Source: Amaurobius ferox
Lineage: Eukaryota > Arthropoda > Arachnida > Araneae > Amaurobiidae
Reading direction: 5' to 3'
Length of the DNA: 64,000 nucleotides
Assembly: GCA_951213105.1 (NCBI GenBank)
Contig: OX578149.1
Coordinates: 4,792,606 to 4,856,605 of the forward strand
The notes under the pieces are model-generated. The model ran no database searches, was not told where the DNA came from, and worked only from the letters and a program-made list of their open reading frames with translations. The position numbers and the translations under genes are program-made. This document shows positions 36,762 through 59,182 of the stretch, piece by piece (the stretch's first letter is position 1; each line of letters starts with the position of its first letter).

Positions 36762-38900
36762 CCACATTTTACACACTTACACACACACACACACACATAC
36801 ACCCACATTTTACACTCACACTTACACGCACACACACACACACTTACACACACATTTTACACTTACACGCACACACACATTTTACACTCACACTTACACG
36901 CACACAGACACTTACGCACACATTTTACACTCACACACTCACACACACACACTTACACACACATTTTACACTCACACTTACACGCACACACACACACACT
37001 TAAGCACACATTTTACACTCACACTTACACGCACGCACACACACACTCACACACACATTTTACACTCATATTTACACGCGCACACACACACACATTTTAC
37101 ACTCACGCTTACACTTACACACACACTTACACACACATTTTACACTCACACTTACACGCACACGCACACACACTTACACACACACACACACACACACACA
37201 TACACCCACATTGTACACTCACACGCACACACACACACACTTACACACACATTTTACACTTACACGCACACACACTTTAAACTTACACGCACACACACTT
37301 ACACACACATTTTACACTCACACTTACACGCACACAGACACTTACGCACACATTTTACACTCACACACTCACACATTTTACACTCACACTTACACGCACA
37401 CGCACACATACGCACACATTTTACACTCACACTTACACGCACACACACACTCACACACACATTTTACACTCATATTTACACGCGCACACACACACACACA
37501 CACACATTTTACACTCACGCTTACACTTACACACACACTTACACACACATTTTACACTCACACTTACACGCACACACACACACACTTACACACACACACA
37601 CATACACCCACATTGTACACTCACACGCACACACACACACACACTTACACACACATTTTACACTTACACGCACACACACTTTACACTTACACGCACACAC
37701 ACTTACACACACATTTTACACTCACACTTACACGCACACAGACACTTACGCACACATTTTACACTCACACACTCACACATTTTACACTCACACTTACACG
37801 CACACATACGCACACATTTTACACTCACACTTACACGCACACACACACTCACACACACATTTTACACTCATATTTACACGCGCACACACACACACATTTT
37901 ACACTCACGCTTACACGCACACTTACACGCACACTTACACACACATTTTACACTCTCACTTACACGCACAAACACACTTACACACACATTTTACACTCAC
38001 ACTTACACGCACACTTACACACACATTACACTTACACGCACACACACACTTACACACACATTTTACACTCACACTTACACGCACACACACCCTCACATAC
38101 ACATTTTACACTCATATTTACACGCACACACACACACACATTTTACACTCACATTTACACGCACGCACACACATACACACATTTGCACTCACACTTACAC
38201 GCACACTCACACCTAAACACACATTTTACACTCACACTTACACGCACACACACACCTACACACACATTTTACACTCACACTTACACGCACACATACACTT
38301 ACACACACATTTTACACTCACACTTACACGCACACAGACATTTACACACACATTTTACACTCACACTTACACACACATTTTGCACTCACACTTACATGCA
38401 CACACGCACTCACACACACATTTTACACTCACACACACACACACTTCACACACATTTTACACTCACACTTACATGCACACTTACACGCACACGCATATAC
38501 TTAAACGCACACACGCACTTAAATGCACACACGCACTTAAATGCACACACGCACTTAAATGCACACACGCACTTAAATGCACACACGCACTTAAACACTC
38601 GCGCACACACATACTCACAAACACTTAAGCGCACACACACAAACACTTAAACGCACACACACAAACACTTAAACGCACACCCACACTTAAAACGCACACA
38701 CACACATTTACCCACACACAATTTACACGCAGGTACACTCACACGCACACACTTCAACACTCACTCACATACACTTCAACACTCACACATATACACTTCA
38801 ACACTCACACACACTTATCATACACGTCACACTCTTACACACGTTTACACACACATACCACACACTTACACACACACGCATCACTCCACAAATGTTCGAT
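36214..38900. repeat. CA-rich satellite array 2 with higher-order structure
   Basis: The unit type is the same as in array 1. A rarer variant (CTCATATTTACACGCGCAC) recurs near 37,060, 37,462 and 37,860, giving a higher-order period near 400 bp. Around 38,500-38,595 an 18-bp unit (GCACTTAAATGCACACAC) is repeated about five times. Open frames of up to 479 codons here are not genes. Confidence 0.97.
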
Positions 38901-41224
38901 TCAAGTTCAGGGATACTTAACGGGCTCTTTCGTCTCGAATTCGAATTTTCGACCCTGTTACAGCACTTGCATGTATGATTGCGTGTATGGCTGCCATCGG
39001 TAACATGTGTGTTTTCTTTCTCGGTTCAACTTTGTCTGCGAGCAAGATATGAAAGAGAATTCGGACTCCGAAAATGCAAGACAAGCTGGATGGCTAAAAT
39101 CGCCTGGTATGCTGTCCTATTCTACAAATTTTTATCCTAATTAAGATTTCCTTAAGTCTTTCCAATTTTTTACACTGCTAATTAAATCTGTCGAACTAGC
39201 ACTCTTAAAAAAAAATAAAGGTACAATGTCTTTTAACGTGTTTCATTTGTTTAACCAATATATGGGACTTAACGTCCAAAATAGATCTCTTTAGACTCTG
39301 ATTAAGGGTTGACACTATACATGTGCAAGGATTCAGCCTTTTAGATTACCGGGAGGCTTCTGTTGGGTCTGGAAAGACTTTTTAAAAACAATTCCCTTTA
39401 CGTACTTTTTTAAAGTGATTTCTCAGCAGGAATATAGAAAAATGGGTTTTCAATTCAGTTAAACGTGGGATGATATGGACAGTAACTTTATAACCCGTTC
39501 TACAGATAAATCACAGATCCAATTGAATCTATAGCCACAAAATGCCAATAAAAATTTAATATAAAAACTTCGTAAATACAGCATAAACACAATGTCACAA
39601 TGTGTACTGTTTAACCCATTCAAAGGCAAGAAACGGTCTTCTCTGGGACTAACAAGGTTCTTCTGAGTCTTTCCAGTTTTAGATGTTTTGAAATATTTTC
39701 TACTACTTTTTCTTGTTTGTATTTTTTACAGCTGGTTTAAACGTCTCGTGTTCTTTCGTTTACTAGTTATTCAGTTGTTCCTACTCGTTCTGTTATCCGT
39801 TCTTTTACCGCTTTCTTTGCTTTCAGGTCATTCTTTATTTTCTGCTATTCTTTATTTCCTCAGTGATTTTTACCGTGTGCTGCTGTTTGTTTTTATGCCT
39901 CATTTGTTTTTTTCTCATACTCCCTGCGGCGATAGCATCCTTCAGTCATGTGTGCCAGCATCTATTGCCGGTTTGACTTGAGTAAGTGAAGTCGAGCTTT
40001 TTGTGTTTCCCGAAGAAGGTCGTTCTCTGTTTTCGAAACCGATTGACCAGTGTGCTTAACTTCGCTTAACTAACCTGTATTTACGAAGTTTTTATATTAT
40101 TGAATTCAAAGCATTTCAAGTAAAGCCATATAAAATCCGTATAAAACGTTTTGTACAAAAATTACACTATACAGTTACACTATTTTGACTACAAAAGTTA
40201 CACTATTTGACAGTTACACTGTAATTGACTTGAATGACCATATAGACTTTCAGAACAATAGTGAATTATTTATGCCTTTTGAGGAATACAGAAAAAATGA
40301 CAGATTGAGCACGAAATAACGTAGGGCATCCTGTATACCATTCTTTGGCAGTTTATATTAGGAGATGCATAAATATTATGTCATTTCCTTCGTATGTGAT
40401 TTTAAACATTATAAAGTTAGAATGAAACGCATTTCCTCAAATGGCCACTTTTTCGTCTGGAACAGACGGGGTGAAATGGGTAACCAAACATTACCAATAA
40501 GTCCTTATCTGGTCTTTTACTTCTCATTAAAATTGAAATCATTATTTCAATAATGGCGGCAATGGATGCAAGAAAGCTTTTATGAATTATAGTAAATGAC
40601 CCAATGAAATATTGAATGTATATTGCAAGTGTATTTCAAGAATGGTTCGTTTGACCGTCATCGGTAACTGTGTTTTTTTTTCAGACTCCACTTAGGCTGC
40701 TGGTAAGATTTCGATGCCTAATCAAATAGATAGGACAATACAAGCTGGATAAACAAAACCTTCAGGTATGCACTCTTCAAAAATTTTGATCCTTCCTTAA
40801 ACGTATTTTAAAATTTTTATACTCTTAGTATTGAATTCTGTGGAATGAACACTATTATAAAATGTAACGTGACAACTTTTTTTAACGAATTTTATTTTGC
40901 TTGACAATATAGGGCGCTTAGTGTCAAAAATAAGTGTCTTAATCAAAAATTCGGTTCCGTTAGATTCTGTCCTATAATGGATGCTGTAAGTTTACGAAGA
41001 TCCAGTCTTCTAGGTCACCCGATAGCTTTTATTGGGTGGCAAAACAACACATCTCCAAGGGAGATAATTTTTCACCCGTCTTTGATACCATAAGTGTTCA
41101 AAGATTCAGCCTTCTTGGTTACTGAGGCCGCTTTCAGAGGACCCGGAAAGACTTGATTTCCCCAACTTTCTTTCCCTTCCCCGGAGCGAAAAGTAAAAAT
41201 TCGGCTCCGTTGGGTTCTTTCCTG
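38901..41224. repeat. Old decayed tandem repeat, no gene seen
   Basis: Sequence around 38,960-39,370 recurs at about 40,620-41,030 (phrases such as CATCGGTAAC, GACAAGCTGGAT and 'attctgtcct...cagccttct'). These also resemble 26,800-27,080 and 2,540-2,830 in the large duplication. The hydrophobic open frame at 39,688-39,981 is not supported as a gene. Confidence 0.6.
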
Positions 41225-41490
41225 CTTTCTATACTCTGTGTGTAGAGTTTGTCTTGGGTCTCCAGGGGGTTCGGTTTGGACGACCGGGAAGTGCCACCCA
41301 TGTTAGACTGGAATGCAGTGGGGGCGACATCCACAGGGACCATATCTTCCTTCTCCTACTTCCCCGTACCACCTACCTTTCGAAAGAACTCACGGAGCAC
41401 ATATTTAATGTGACTGTACTCCGCGGGGACAGTTTGGGCAGCTCCGGAAATCTAACTCGGGTAGTCCGAGTGAAATCTCCGTGCAACCCC
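41225..41490 (-). mobile_element. tRNA-derived SINE, family A, antisense diverged copy
   Basis: Read on the minus strand it matches the body of copies 1 and 2 (GCGGAGTACAGTCACATTAA, GGTCCCTGTGGATG, GGGTGGCACTTCCCGG) and a B-box-like CGAGTTAGATTTCC. It has no CA satellite at its tail and is more diverged than the other two. Confidence 0.75.
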
Positions 41491-44400
41491 CTTATCGAGA
41501 TATTTGACACTTTTCCCGAGGAAATATGATGTCTCTCGAAATAATCTGACTATTTCTTTAAAATTTAGTATGTATTTTGTCATCGGCCACACGACAATGG
41601 GTAGGATGGTAGGAGAAATAGTTATACGGAGGCCCTTAATTTTACCACTCCACTGGAATATGTTCATGTATAAGGAGAGTCACGTGTTTAATGTATCTCT
41701 TACACTTTTTAGTTTAGATTTTAACATTTAGTATATAAGCCATTTAAAGACAAGGAATCTGACAAAATTGATTTTTTTAGTAGGTTTTATTTTGTTTAAC
41801 AGTGCATAAAATTTAGCGTCGAAAATAGTCGTCTTAATCAAAAATCTGTATCAGTTGCAGAAGTCATTTTTTTTGGGGGGGGGGGGGGGGGAGGGTCTGA
41901 AGGGTTAGGAAAAACTTTTAGAAAAATCAACATTTTCTCAGATCCAAAATTCGGCTCCATTAGGTTCTATTCAGTGACTTATGCTGTTAGTGATCAAAGC
42001 TTCAACCTTCACTGGATAGGCTTCTAGAGACACTTTTACGCAGTCTCCCGAGGTAATTGAAAATCCGGCTTAGTTAAGTTTTGCCCTACTTCGCCGGGGG
42101 TCTTTTGAAGGGTCACTCATCTATATCTCATATACATTTTATCAGTGCTCTAGAGAGAAATTAAACAATAAATACCAATTATGCATAAAGCATTAATTAT
42201 GGAGCAATTTTCAACTCAAATGCAAATTTATGTTATTTTATCTAAATTTAATCGAAATTGCGATGATATTTGTTTAATGATCACAGAACTGCAATCATTT
42301 ATTTTATTTGGAAATTTAAAACTTCATTGAAAAAAGTGAACTTGATTCAAACGACGTCATGGAAATAGAAATCGTCTGTTTCTCTACGTAAAAGCAGTGA
42401 ATATTTCATTCGCACACTTTTATTCCAGACTCCAGAGTTAAATAATTTGACGTGCAAAAAATTCAGCAAGTCTATAGAACTCATCCTACAATCGTCTGTT
42501 AAAATTCTGCATTTATTAAAATTAGGCTTAGTTGTAGAAGTAATCAAAGTTGGATGATCATTTAAACTATAAAATATTGTAATTACGTTGGCGCAGAATA
42601 TAGATGCACAGAAAATATGCAAAAATAAAGCGGTTATAGGGCGGATTCAACACGCAATATAAATTTAAAAGCACTTTAAACATTATGATTTTGACTCTGA
42701 GAAAAAAGATGGAGGCAATATTTTATTTTGAATTGGGCCACGTGATCTCTTCATATTATATGGGTATCATCATTTTCAATTTTATTTTAAAAACGATCGA
42801 ACCTATTTTGCTAAAATTTGTTTGTATATTTTATGGGATAATTTAAATATTTCCTAAAATATTCGAAACAATTTGTGACTTTTTAACTTTGCTTAAAACA
42901 TATTTGAAAAATGAGGTCTCATAGGGTTCATTGTATTTCATTTTTTCAACCCGGATTCAATCCAAATCTAATTGGATGATATTATTCATTGACATTCCCA
43001 TAGGTCCCACAGACCCTCTCAACATACTAAAATGTAATTTTGATAAAGCCATTTTTACGGCAGTTTTCGTGCGAACGGACAGACAGAATGAATAAAGTCA
43101 TAAACACTTTCAACTATGTTGTAATGTGTTTATGACTTTATACTGTGTTTATGAATATCCAGAAAAATTTCCAAAAACTTTACTTCCACCGGAAGATCCT
43201 TCGTTAAATAGAGATTTCCAGCAGCCATCTTCAGCAAGTTTAAGGCCAACACTTTTAAGTTGTATGAAATTAAAAAGAACCGATAGTGTTTTGCATGCAG
43301 AGATTACCTGTTAAAAATCAGGTCTGTTAGGTTCTGTCCTGTGGTTACCTACTAGGTCATTCAAAGGTTTCTGGAGCGTCTGAAAAGACTTTCAGTTCCC
43401 CTATCTATATTCTCGTCCCAGGGAGTAAAATAAAAAATCCGACTCTGTTCAGTTTTGTTTAGTGGTTGATGATACTATAAGGGGGAAAAGCTGAAGCATT
43501 CTACGGGTTAAAGTGAGGTTTTCTGTATGACCTGGAAATACTTATAAAATCGTTAAATTTTCTCCGCTACTGGGAGGGAAATCGAAAATCTGGTTCGGCT
43601 AGGATTTGTTCATGGCCAATATAGGGCCTAATTAATGAGGGGCAGCTGCCTTGGGCCCCCAAATCAGAGGCCCCCCTCAATAAACGCAGCATTGAAAAAT
43701 TAACGACTGATTCCTGAGAAAGATATTTATATTTTCGGAATTGCTCAGTGAAAAAAATTTTCACTCATTGAAAGAATTTATTTTGAAGACATATAAGGAT
43801 TACCGGACTCATTCGCTCTCTTGGCTATGATGAGGAAGCCAGTCATTTAAATTCCATTAAAATATGCAGGAACTTAATTTTTTGTATATGTTCGTTTATT
43901 TCAGATATGTTCAGAGCTGGAGGAATGTTTTCCCTGAGACCCATTTAAGCCAAGCCGGACCCTGGACCAATACTATAATTATGCAAGGTGTCAACCTTCT
44001 AGTCACTGTAAAGGTAAAAATACGTTAGACAATTTTTATATAGATGATTCTTTTGTAAGGAGGTTTGAGACAATATGAACGTTTGGAATGTAGTAGTTTG
44101 GAATAGTAGTTTGGAATGTATTATAATTGGAAGGACTTGGGACAACAGGACAAGGGACATTTTATAAAGTGTTCGGTACAAGAATTTTTAAGTTTTGAAA
44201 AATTCTGTACCTATTGTTATTATTATTAAAATGATGCTAGTTATGATATACATGAATATGCTATGTTTTGCAGCAGTTGGAAAATTATTTTTGTGGTGTT
44301 TGTTCACTTAAAAGTGCAATACAAATAGCCCCAAAACTACTTGGACAATAGGATTACTATTTCATTCTAATTTTCTCAAAACTTAGGGATATTAAATTAG

Positions 44401-45773
44401 AAACAGCTAAATATAGTAGTAAGACATCATTTGATGAAGAAAGGTTAGGCAGAATTTTAGGCTTGTCGTGTTGTTACTCCAAGCTTTTCTATTCAATATT
44501 TCGTTCACACTCGCATGAGCCACGGTGAGCCCAAAGTATAGTTATATTTACTAAATATATTTTACTAACTAAATATATTTTTATTCTGCCGCTAACTACA
44601 GAAGATTAATTTGAACTTAGAAAAACGTGTCGGATCATTTGGGTTTGTGCTCAACAACCATTGTTTAAAGTTTGGAGAGTAGGTTTAAAGGGCGAGTGTT
44701 TGACTGTGCTCGTAACTGACTGTGAGGGTGAGTATTTGACTGTAATTGTGTGTACTGATTGTGCTCGAGAGTTCTCATGTATTTCATACCATGCAACGTC
44801 AAATACGGCACACTTTCTCGTAGAATGCAGATGAAAGGCCTCGCTTCCCTGACTGTAGGATCACAGTGGGTCTTCGCCTAGTTAAAATTTACCTCGCCCT
44901 TCCGTCGTCATTGACTAGTGTGTCAGAAATGTAAGGAATGACTCATTTTTAATTCAGTGACTTGACAATAGGTTGGCTTGTGAAACTTATTTGTGTAAAG
45001 AAATGGACGCATGGAACGAATAGTCACATTCATGGAATTTAATTTTTACTCGAGAAAAAATTGCTCTAAAATATTTCAAATCTCAGCCTCCTCTCTATTT
45101 TCTCGCACATTCATATAGTTCCACATGTATTACAGTCTCGTTATCATAATGAAATATACATATTATTCAGGTTTCGTTATCAAATTATTGTTTTATTCTT
45201 ACGAAATATTTGAATACTTCGTAAAAATTCTTTAAATATTTCTATTTTCAAGTTGGTATCAGCTTGGTGATGCTGATGAATTGGATGCATTTGGCTTATC
45301 TAATTTAATATAAACTATTTTGATGTCATTCACAGCGTCGTTGCAATCCTTCATTCAGCCCCAACACTCTAGACTTCCATCGTTATTCGAGGATTTGTCA
45401 TCGTTTTCTATACGAAATACTACCATGAAAATCGCAAAATTCCAGTCATTTCACCGCTCATCTTGAGAATTATTAAAATTTCGATAGTTCTCATTTTATG
45501 TATCCATGAGGTTGGATAGCTGTTCGTTTTTGAGGGATCGTGTCTGCACACACACTCCTTCCCGAAAAGATTCGAAACTGTTGAGGGCGGTCTCAAAAAG
45601 CTCTTTTCGCCCAAATCTCGGGCTCATCTTCCGTGTTTCATCTTCCTTTCCTTTTTAGCCTTTAACTCTTAAAATGAGCCTCAAATAATCTATTATGAAA
45701 AGAATAAATATGACACGATACGGTAGATGAGCCTTTGTTTGAATCGGGTCGACTACTTTGTATTATAAATATC
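41491..45773. other. Decayed repeats and unassigned AT-rich DNA
   Basis: Further worn copies of the 'TTAGGTTCTGTCC...CAGCCTTC' repeat occur near 41,940-42,020, 43,320-43,380 and 43,450-43,520. There is a G-run at 41,875-41,891 and a 16-bp inverted repeat around 43,089-43,140. The small open frame at 43,126-43,314 has no recognisable domain. No gene was seen. Confidence 0.5.
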
Positions 45774-46497
45774 TACAGGGTAATTCAAAAAATAGGATCC
45801 AAACTTTACGAGGTGGTAGTACACACCAAAGCAAGCATTTTTCGCCATAGTTTACCTGGCCGGAAATGAAATGTAAAGGCGCCAGTGGGCGCTTAATAGT
45901 GAAACCGAGGAAGTGAGGCGAAAAACAAGAATGACTTTGATTATTAAATGCCATTTTATAACTTCTAAGAGTGACCGCCAACCTGAATGCACGTTTCACA
46001 GCGGCGATGGAGAGACTCTCTCAAACAGACCAAGCAAGTCGCGCAACTTGGCAGCAGCGGTAGAAATTCTGGCGGTGAGTTTCAGATTCAAGAGGACTGT
46101 CATAAGCGAGACTTCTTTTGAGCCCCCCCCCCCCCCACACACACAAAAATATTCCTTTGATGAAATGCATATCGCTTTTTCCCTATTTGTAAATTCCTCC
46201 ATCGTCTCAAAAGTTGGAGCTGCGAATAACTGTTGCAAACGAATAAGGCCCTACATTCGGTAGTACGAAAATTTGCATAAGGGTTCTTCTTCCCCAGATG
46301 AAATTTGTATACGTGGTTTTCTTCTTCAACCAGAATGACGCTTTTAAGTTTGCGGAGTGGCAGCTTCCCAACGAGTAAGCGCCCTGTAATGCCTTTAGAT
46401 TTCATTTCCGATCCGATAAACTATGAGGAGAAATGCTTGGTTTGGTGTGTACTACCACCTCGTAAAGTTTGGTCCATCTTTTTTGAATCACCCTGTA
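45774..46497. mobile_element. Element with ~125-bp terminal inverted repeats
   Basis: Left (45,774 to about 45,900) and right (about 46,375-46,497) arms are imperfect reverse complements, starting TACAGGGTRATTCAAAAAA and running through ACTTTACGAGGTGGTAGTAC. It is about 724 bp with no intact gene inside, so it is MITE-like or an internally deleted DNA transposon. No clear target duplication beyond TA was seen. The superfamily is not recognised. Confidence 0.8.
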
Positions 46498-48519
46498 TAA
46501 ACTTAAATTACAGTGTAAAATGTTACCAACATGAAATGTACTAAATCCTTTTATCGTTGAGTTCTAGATTCGAGGAGTTTCGAGTCATATCGAAAGAATA
46601 ATCTACTTTCGAAATTTCATTTTTGCGGCATTTTACGGCGATTCCGTTATTTACTATTTGTATGTAAAGTATCGTCCCTTCGTATGATAGACTATTTTTT
46701 GACGCATCTTTAGAGTCGAAAGCTAAAAAGACAGAAAGCTGCCAAACGGCTGAAATACGGAAGACATTTCCCCGTAGAGTATGGAGTAAATAAAGTACGT
46801 AATTGTTTAGGACTATGCAAATGTCCACAAAGAAACATAGGAGTACGCCCTCTAGCTTACGTGATGCGGTTTCTTGACTTTCATACTCGAAATTTAACAG
46901 AGTGCGTTTCCCATTCGAAGTCGTAATTGTGGGACAGGATCGGTTTTTACAGATCTTTTTCGGAAGGGGCGAGATGAATATTGAGTTGATTAGAAAACAA
47001 AAATAAAAAATAAAATCATAATTTGTTTTTCTACCTTGTCATTTATCTCTCGGACCGCAGCCCTCCCTAGACACTGTTCTTGTGCTTTCGGAACAGCTGG
47101 TTGAGAGCTTATGTTCAGCTTTGTTTGAATGCAAGACTGCTTTCGGCATGTGTGTTTCTAAATCTGAAGGAGTCTTTCCAGTACGGCAATATGTGCGGCG
47201 GCCCACATCGTTTTTTTTACTTGTGTTTCAATAATTGTTAGTTTAATTTTACAAATTCAACATTTTTAAACCCATTTTCAGGGAATGTTTTAATATTTCA
47301 GGATGGAATAGCGGCTACAGTTCCCTCACTTGAAGGTGTCTAAGAAGATGTCCAGAATTGATGTATTGGGAGTCCCTTTTTCATCTTCTTAAGAGACTTT
47401 AATTGCATCCTTAGACTAATGCGTCTGCCGTAAAAATAGGGAAGTAGAAGAAAATATTTATGTACAGACATATTGGAAAACATGCTCAATAAACAAAGTG
47501 TGTTGTACATTGCTCTGTACAAGTTCTTTTTAAAATGTTTTACACATGTGACTACATAAACTATTTTTACAAATATGGATGCTTGAGTATTGTACCAACA
47601 TCCAGAGTTTATTTTTTTAAATTATAATGTGAATGACATTACACTGCCAATTCTAATTTCGACTCGCTTTCTGAGTGGGGCCTTAGCGTTTGTCCATCCA
47701 TTTATGGGCCCAGACATTTTAATTACAAACAAACATTAAAAAAAAATTGAAATCATTTAAAAGTATGAGTTTAATAAATATAAGAAAAATATTGTTACAG
47801 TTATCTAATTGTTGAAAAATAAACAGTTTTTGAAAAATTTAAATGGACACACGAGGTCTGCTCGTGTTATCCTAATGTATTAAGGTATTTATCATTTTGA
47901 TTTATTTAAATTCGCATTTCAATTTTTTAGTTTTGCTATTTTTATATATATTTCGCGTCCGTTTTGCAGCAACCCTAAAGTTTTGTGTCGGAAGAAAAAC
48001 GTCAAGAAGGCGAGCAGTTCGCGAAAGGAAGCCTGTATAATACTCGATTATACAAATAATCTAAAAAAGGGGCCGCTTTCATGCTTTGGTCATTAGCATG
48101 CATGAATCGTCTGAGATCCTAACTCTGAATGTCTTACTCTATTTTCATAGGTAGTCACTTCCTAGGAACGTTGGCTTTTTATGAATTTCATTATCCTGTG
48201 TCTAATGGTTTTCGAAACATTGAGTTCTGAATTTTTTCCATTGTCCTTTTTAAAAAATCGAACTTCAGTAAAATAATCATTTAATATTTTAACACTATAA
48301 GCATAAAAGTACAAAGTTTCATGTCTGTTTTTTTAAACCCGTTTTCACAATGCGATCAAATTGAGTCAGACCCATCCATCAAGAGCCATGGAGTCGTGCA
48401 ATCTTATTGAAGCACATTGTATAAAATAGTGCCGAATAACATTGTGTAAAATGCCCCCCGAAATATTTCCCTTTTCAGGTACGTGAAAGGGAAATAAACT
48501 TCCTTTGTTCCTTGTTAAT
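46498..48519. other. AT-rich region without recognised features
   Basis: No gene, RNA or transposon ends were recognised. Open frames are short and carry no family motifs. Confidence 0.5.
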
Positions 48520-48730
48520 GTCGACGCGGTGGTCAAGCGGTCAAGGGCAGGCGTTTCCTTGTGATCGATCGGTTGCCGGGTTCTGGGTTAGAGTCCCACC
48601 TGCGGACATAGATGTTGTGATGTTGGGCGCGGTGTGTTCCGACCCCCACTGGTGCGCTGGGGCAACGTCATGTGACGGCTAACAGGTTCACGGCTCTGGC
48701 CGTTGTTTAGGAGACATTGACTGTTCATGT
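48520..48730 (+). mobile_element. tRNA-derived SINE, family B (single copy)
   Basis: It starts GACGCGGTGGTCAAGCGGTC, an A-box-like sequence of the Ser/Leu tRNA type, with a B-box-like GGGTTAGAGTCCC about 55 nt later. A GC-rich unique body ends near TTATATGTTCGGG. The cloverleaf is too altered for a working tRNA. Confidence 0.65.
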
Positions 48731-48911
48731 TATATGTTCGGGATATTTATTCTGTTTGTATATAATGTTTGTCTTATTCTCTGCTATTGGAAAACAAAAA
48801 TGTCCCCTGTTAATTAAGAAAATATACAGCGAGGTTTATTGTGAAATAAATAATTTCTTTGATAAGGGAATATAGACTATAATAAGAGCCATGGGTTGAT
48901 CGATGGGTTAA

Positions 48912-49144
48912 CACTAGAACGAAAGAAGCGGTCATTTGGACCTCATAACTACTTTGAGAAACGATTCCTCTAAAACAACCCAGCCCATTGAAATTTTATG
49001 ACTTTTCTTATTTTCTTAAGGGGATTGAAAACACAGAAAATGATTCTAGGTTTTATAAGGGAACAAAATCAACCATCTTCCTAGAACGACGGCAGCGGTC
49101 AAAGTAGTTATGCGGTCAAAATGACCGCTTCCGTCGTTCTAGTG
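48912..49144. mobile_element. Short TTAA-flanked MITE (piggyBac-like)
   Basis: It is 233 bp, with TTAA at 48908-48911 and 49145-49148. The imperfect inverted repeats of about 46 bp start CACTAGAACGA. The shared TTAA target and absence of coding sequence fit a piggyBac-type MITE. Its termini differ from those of the 24,055 element. Confidence 0.85.
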
Positions 49145-49148
49145 TTAA

Positions 49149-50045
49149 AATGTTCGAGATAAATTTCAGGGTCAGGTCACATTGTTGAAGCCAAATTTGT
49201 AGCGATACTTGTACTAAGTACTAAGAACTACTTATGCTTCTGGCAGTCAAATTCGTAATTTCAAAGTAGATAGCTGTATTACGGATTCTTTTAACGCCTT
49301 CATTCATGTTTCCGTTGAATGCGTTTTGTTGCACTTCAGGAAAAGATTACAGGAATGCGATTTCTTCGAGTTGACGTGGATGACCTCATCCCCCACTTCA
49401 CGGGCTTCTTTGTCTCGGAATACATTCGTCTTTCAAGGTGATTACTTGGATGCTCTGGGTTATATTTGATCTTCTAAATCCGAAGACTTGAGTTAACCAT
49501 TTGGACGGCCGGGAAAAGATACTATAGGTGTGTAACTATAGGTGTGTAAACATTTGACATTCTACGTCATCCAGGGCTCGTGGAGATTTAAAAGACTTTT
49601 TGAAACTCTTATTTTTACTTCTCCCAGAAGGTGGGGGAGGGGGGAGAATTGTAAATACAGTACCGTTATGCTTAAGTGTGCCAATATAAGGTTGTGTGCA
49701 AAGAAGAAAGTCTTTCAGGTGAAAAGAGGACTTCTTAAGGGGGGGGGGGGGGGGTTCGTAAAGATGCAAGAGACGTTTGTCAATTTTTATATAGATTGTC
49801 CATTTACCCACAAATAAAATCTCTACAATCTGCAATCTAAATAGGCAAATATGCTTTTGCATGTATTTCAATGTATTGGATAAAATACTTCCATTTATAT
49901 GAAAAAAAAAATTCTTTGTTTTAGCAAATAGTGTGATAAAATGATATAAAATCTAAAAACTAAGTTTTTATTGAATTGCATATCTGTTTATAGAATAAAG
50001 TAAAACAATAAACAACCTTTTTCTCAACCCATTTCAGATGTGTTC
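49149..50045. other. Downstream flank of the ABCC gene, no feature
   Basis: No gene was seen. A G-run of about 14 lies at 49,741-49,754. Short open frames on both strands overlap each other and have no recognised domains. Confidence 0.5.
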
Positions 50046-50051
50046 TTTATT
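50046..50051 (-). promoter_or_regulatory. Putative polyadenylation signal of the ABCC gene
   Basis: AATAAA occurs on the minus strand just over 100 bp past the TGA, a normal distance for a short 3' UTR. In AT-rich DNA this hexamer is common, so the assignment rests on position only. Confidence 0.45.
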
Positions 50052-50157
50052 TTCTTAACATGATCCATCGCTCTCGAATGGTTTCCAAATAAATTAAGAG
50101 GAAGTGTGTCTATTTCAAGTGCAGTCGCTGTCGAAACTCCATTTCTAAGTGCGTGTA

Positions 50158-59182
<9,025 letters not shown>

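Noticed and set aside
34611..38650. Very long plus-strand open frames, up to 479 codons, rich in His and Thr.
   Set aside because: They follow from the CA-rich satellite, which lacks stop codons in several frames; the period is not a multiple of three and there is no initiation context.
39688..39981. 97-codon hydrophobic open frame that could be a small membrane protein.
   Set aside because: It is T-rich DNA that gives hydrophobic residues in any frame, lies in a decayed tandem repeat, and has no supported splice sites or family motif.
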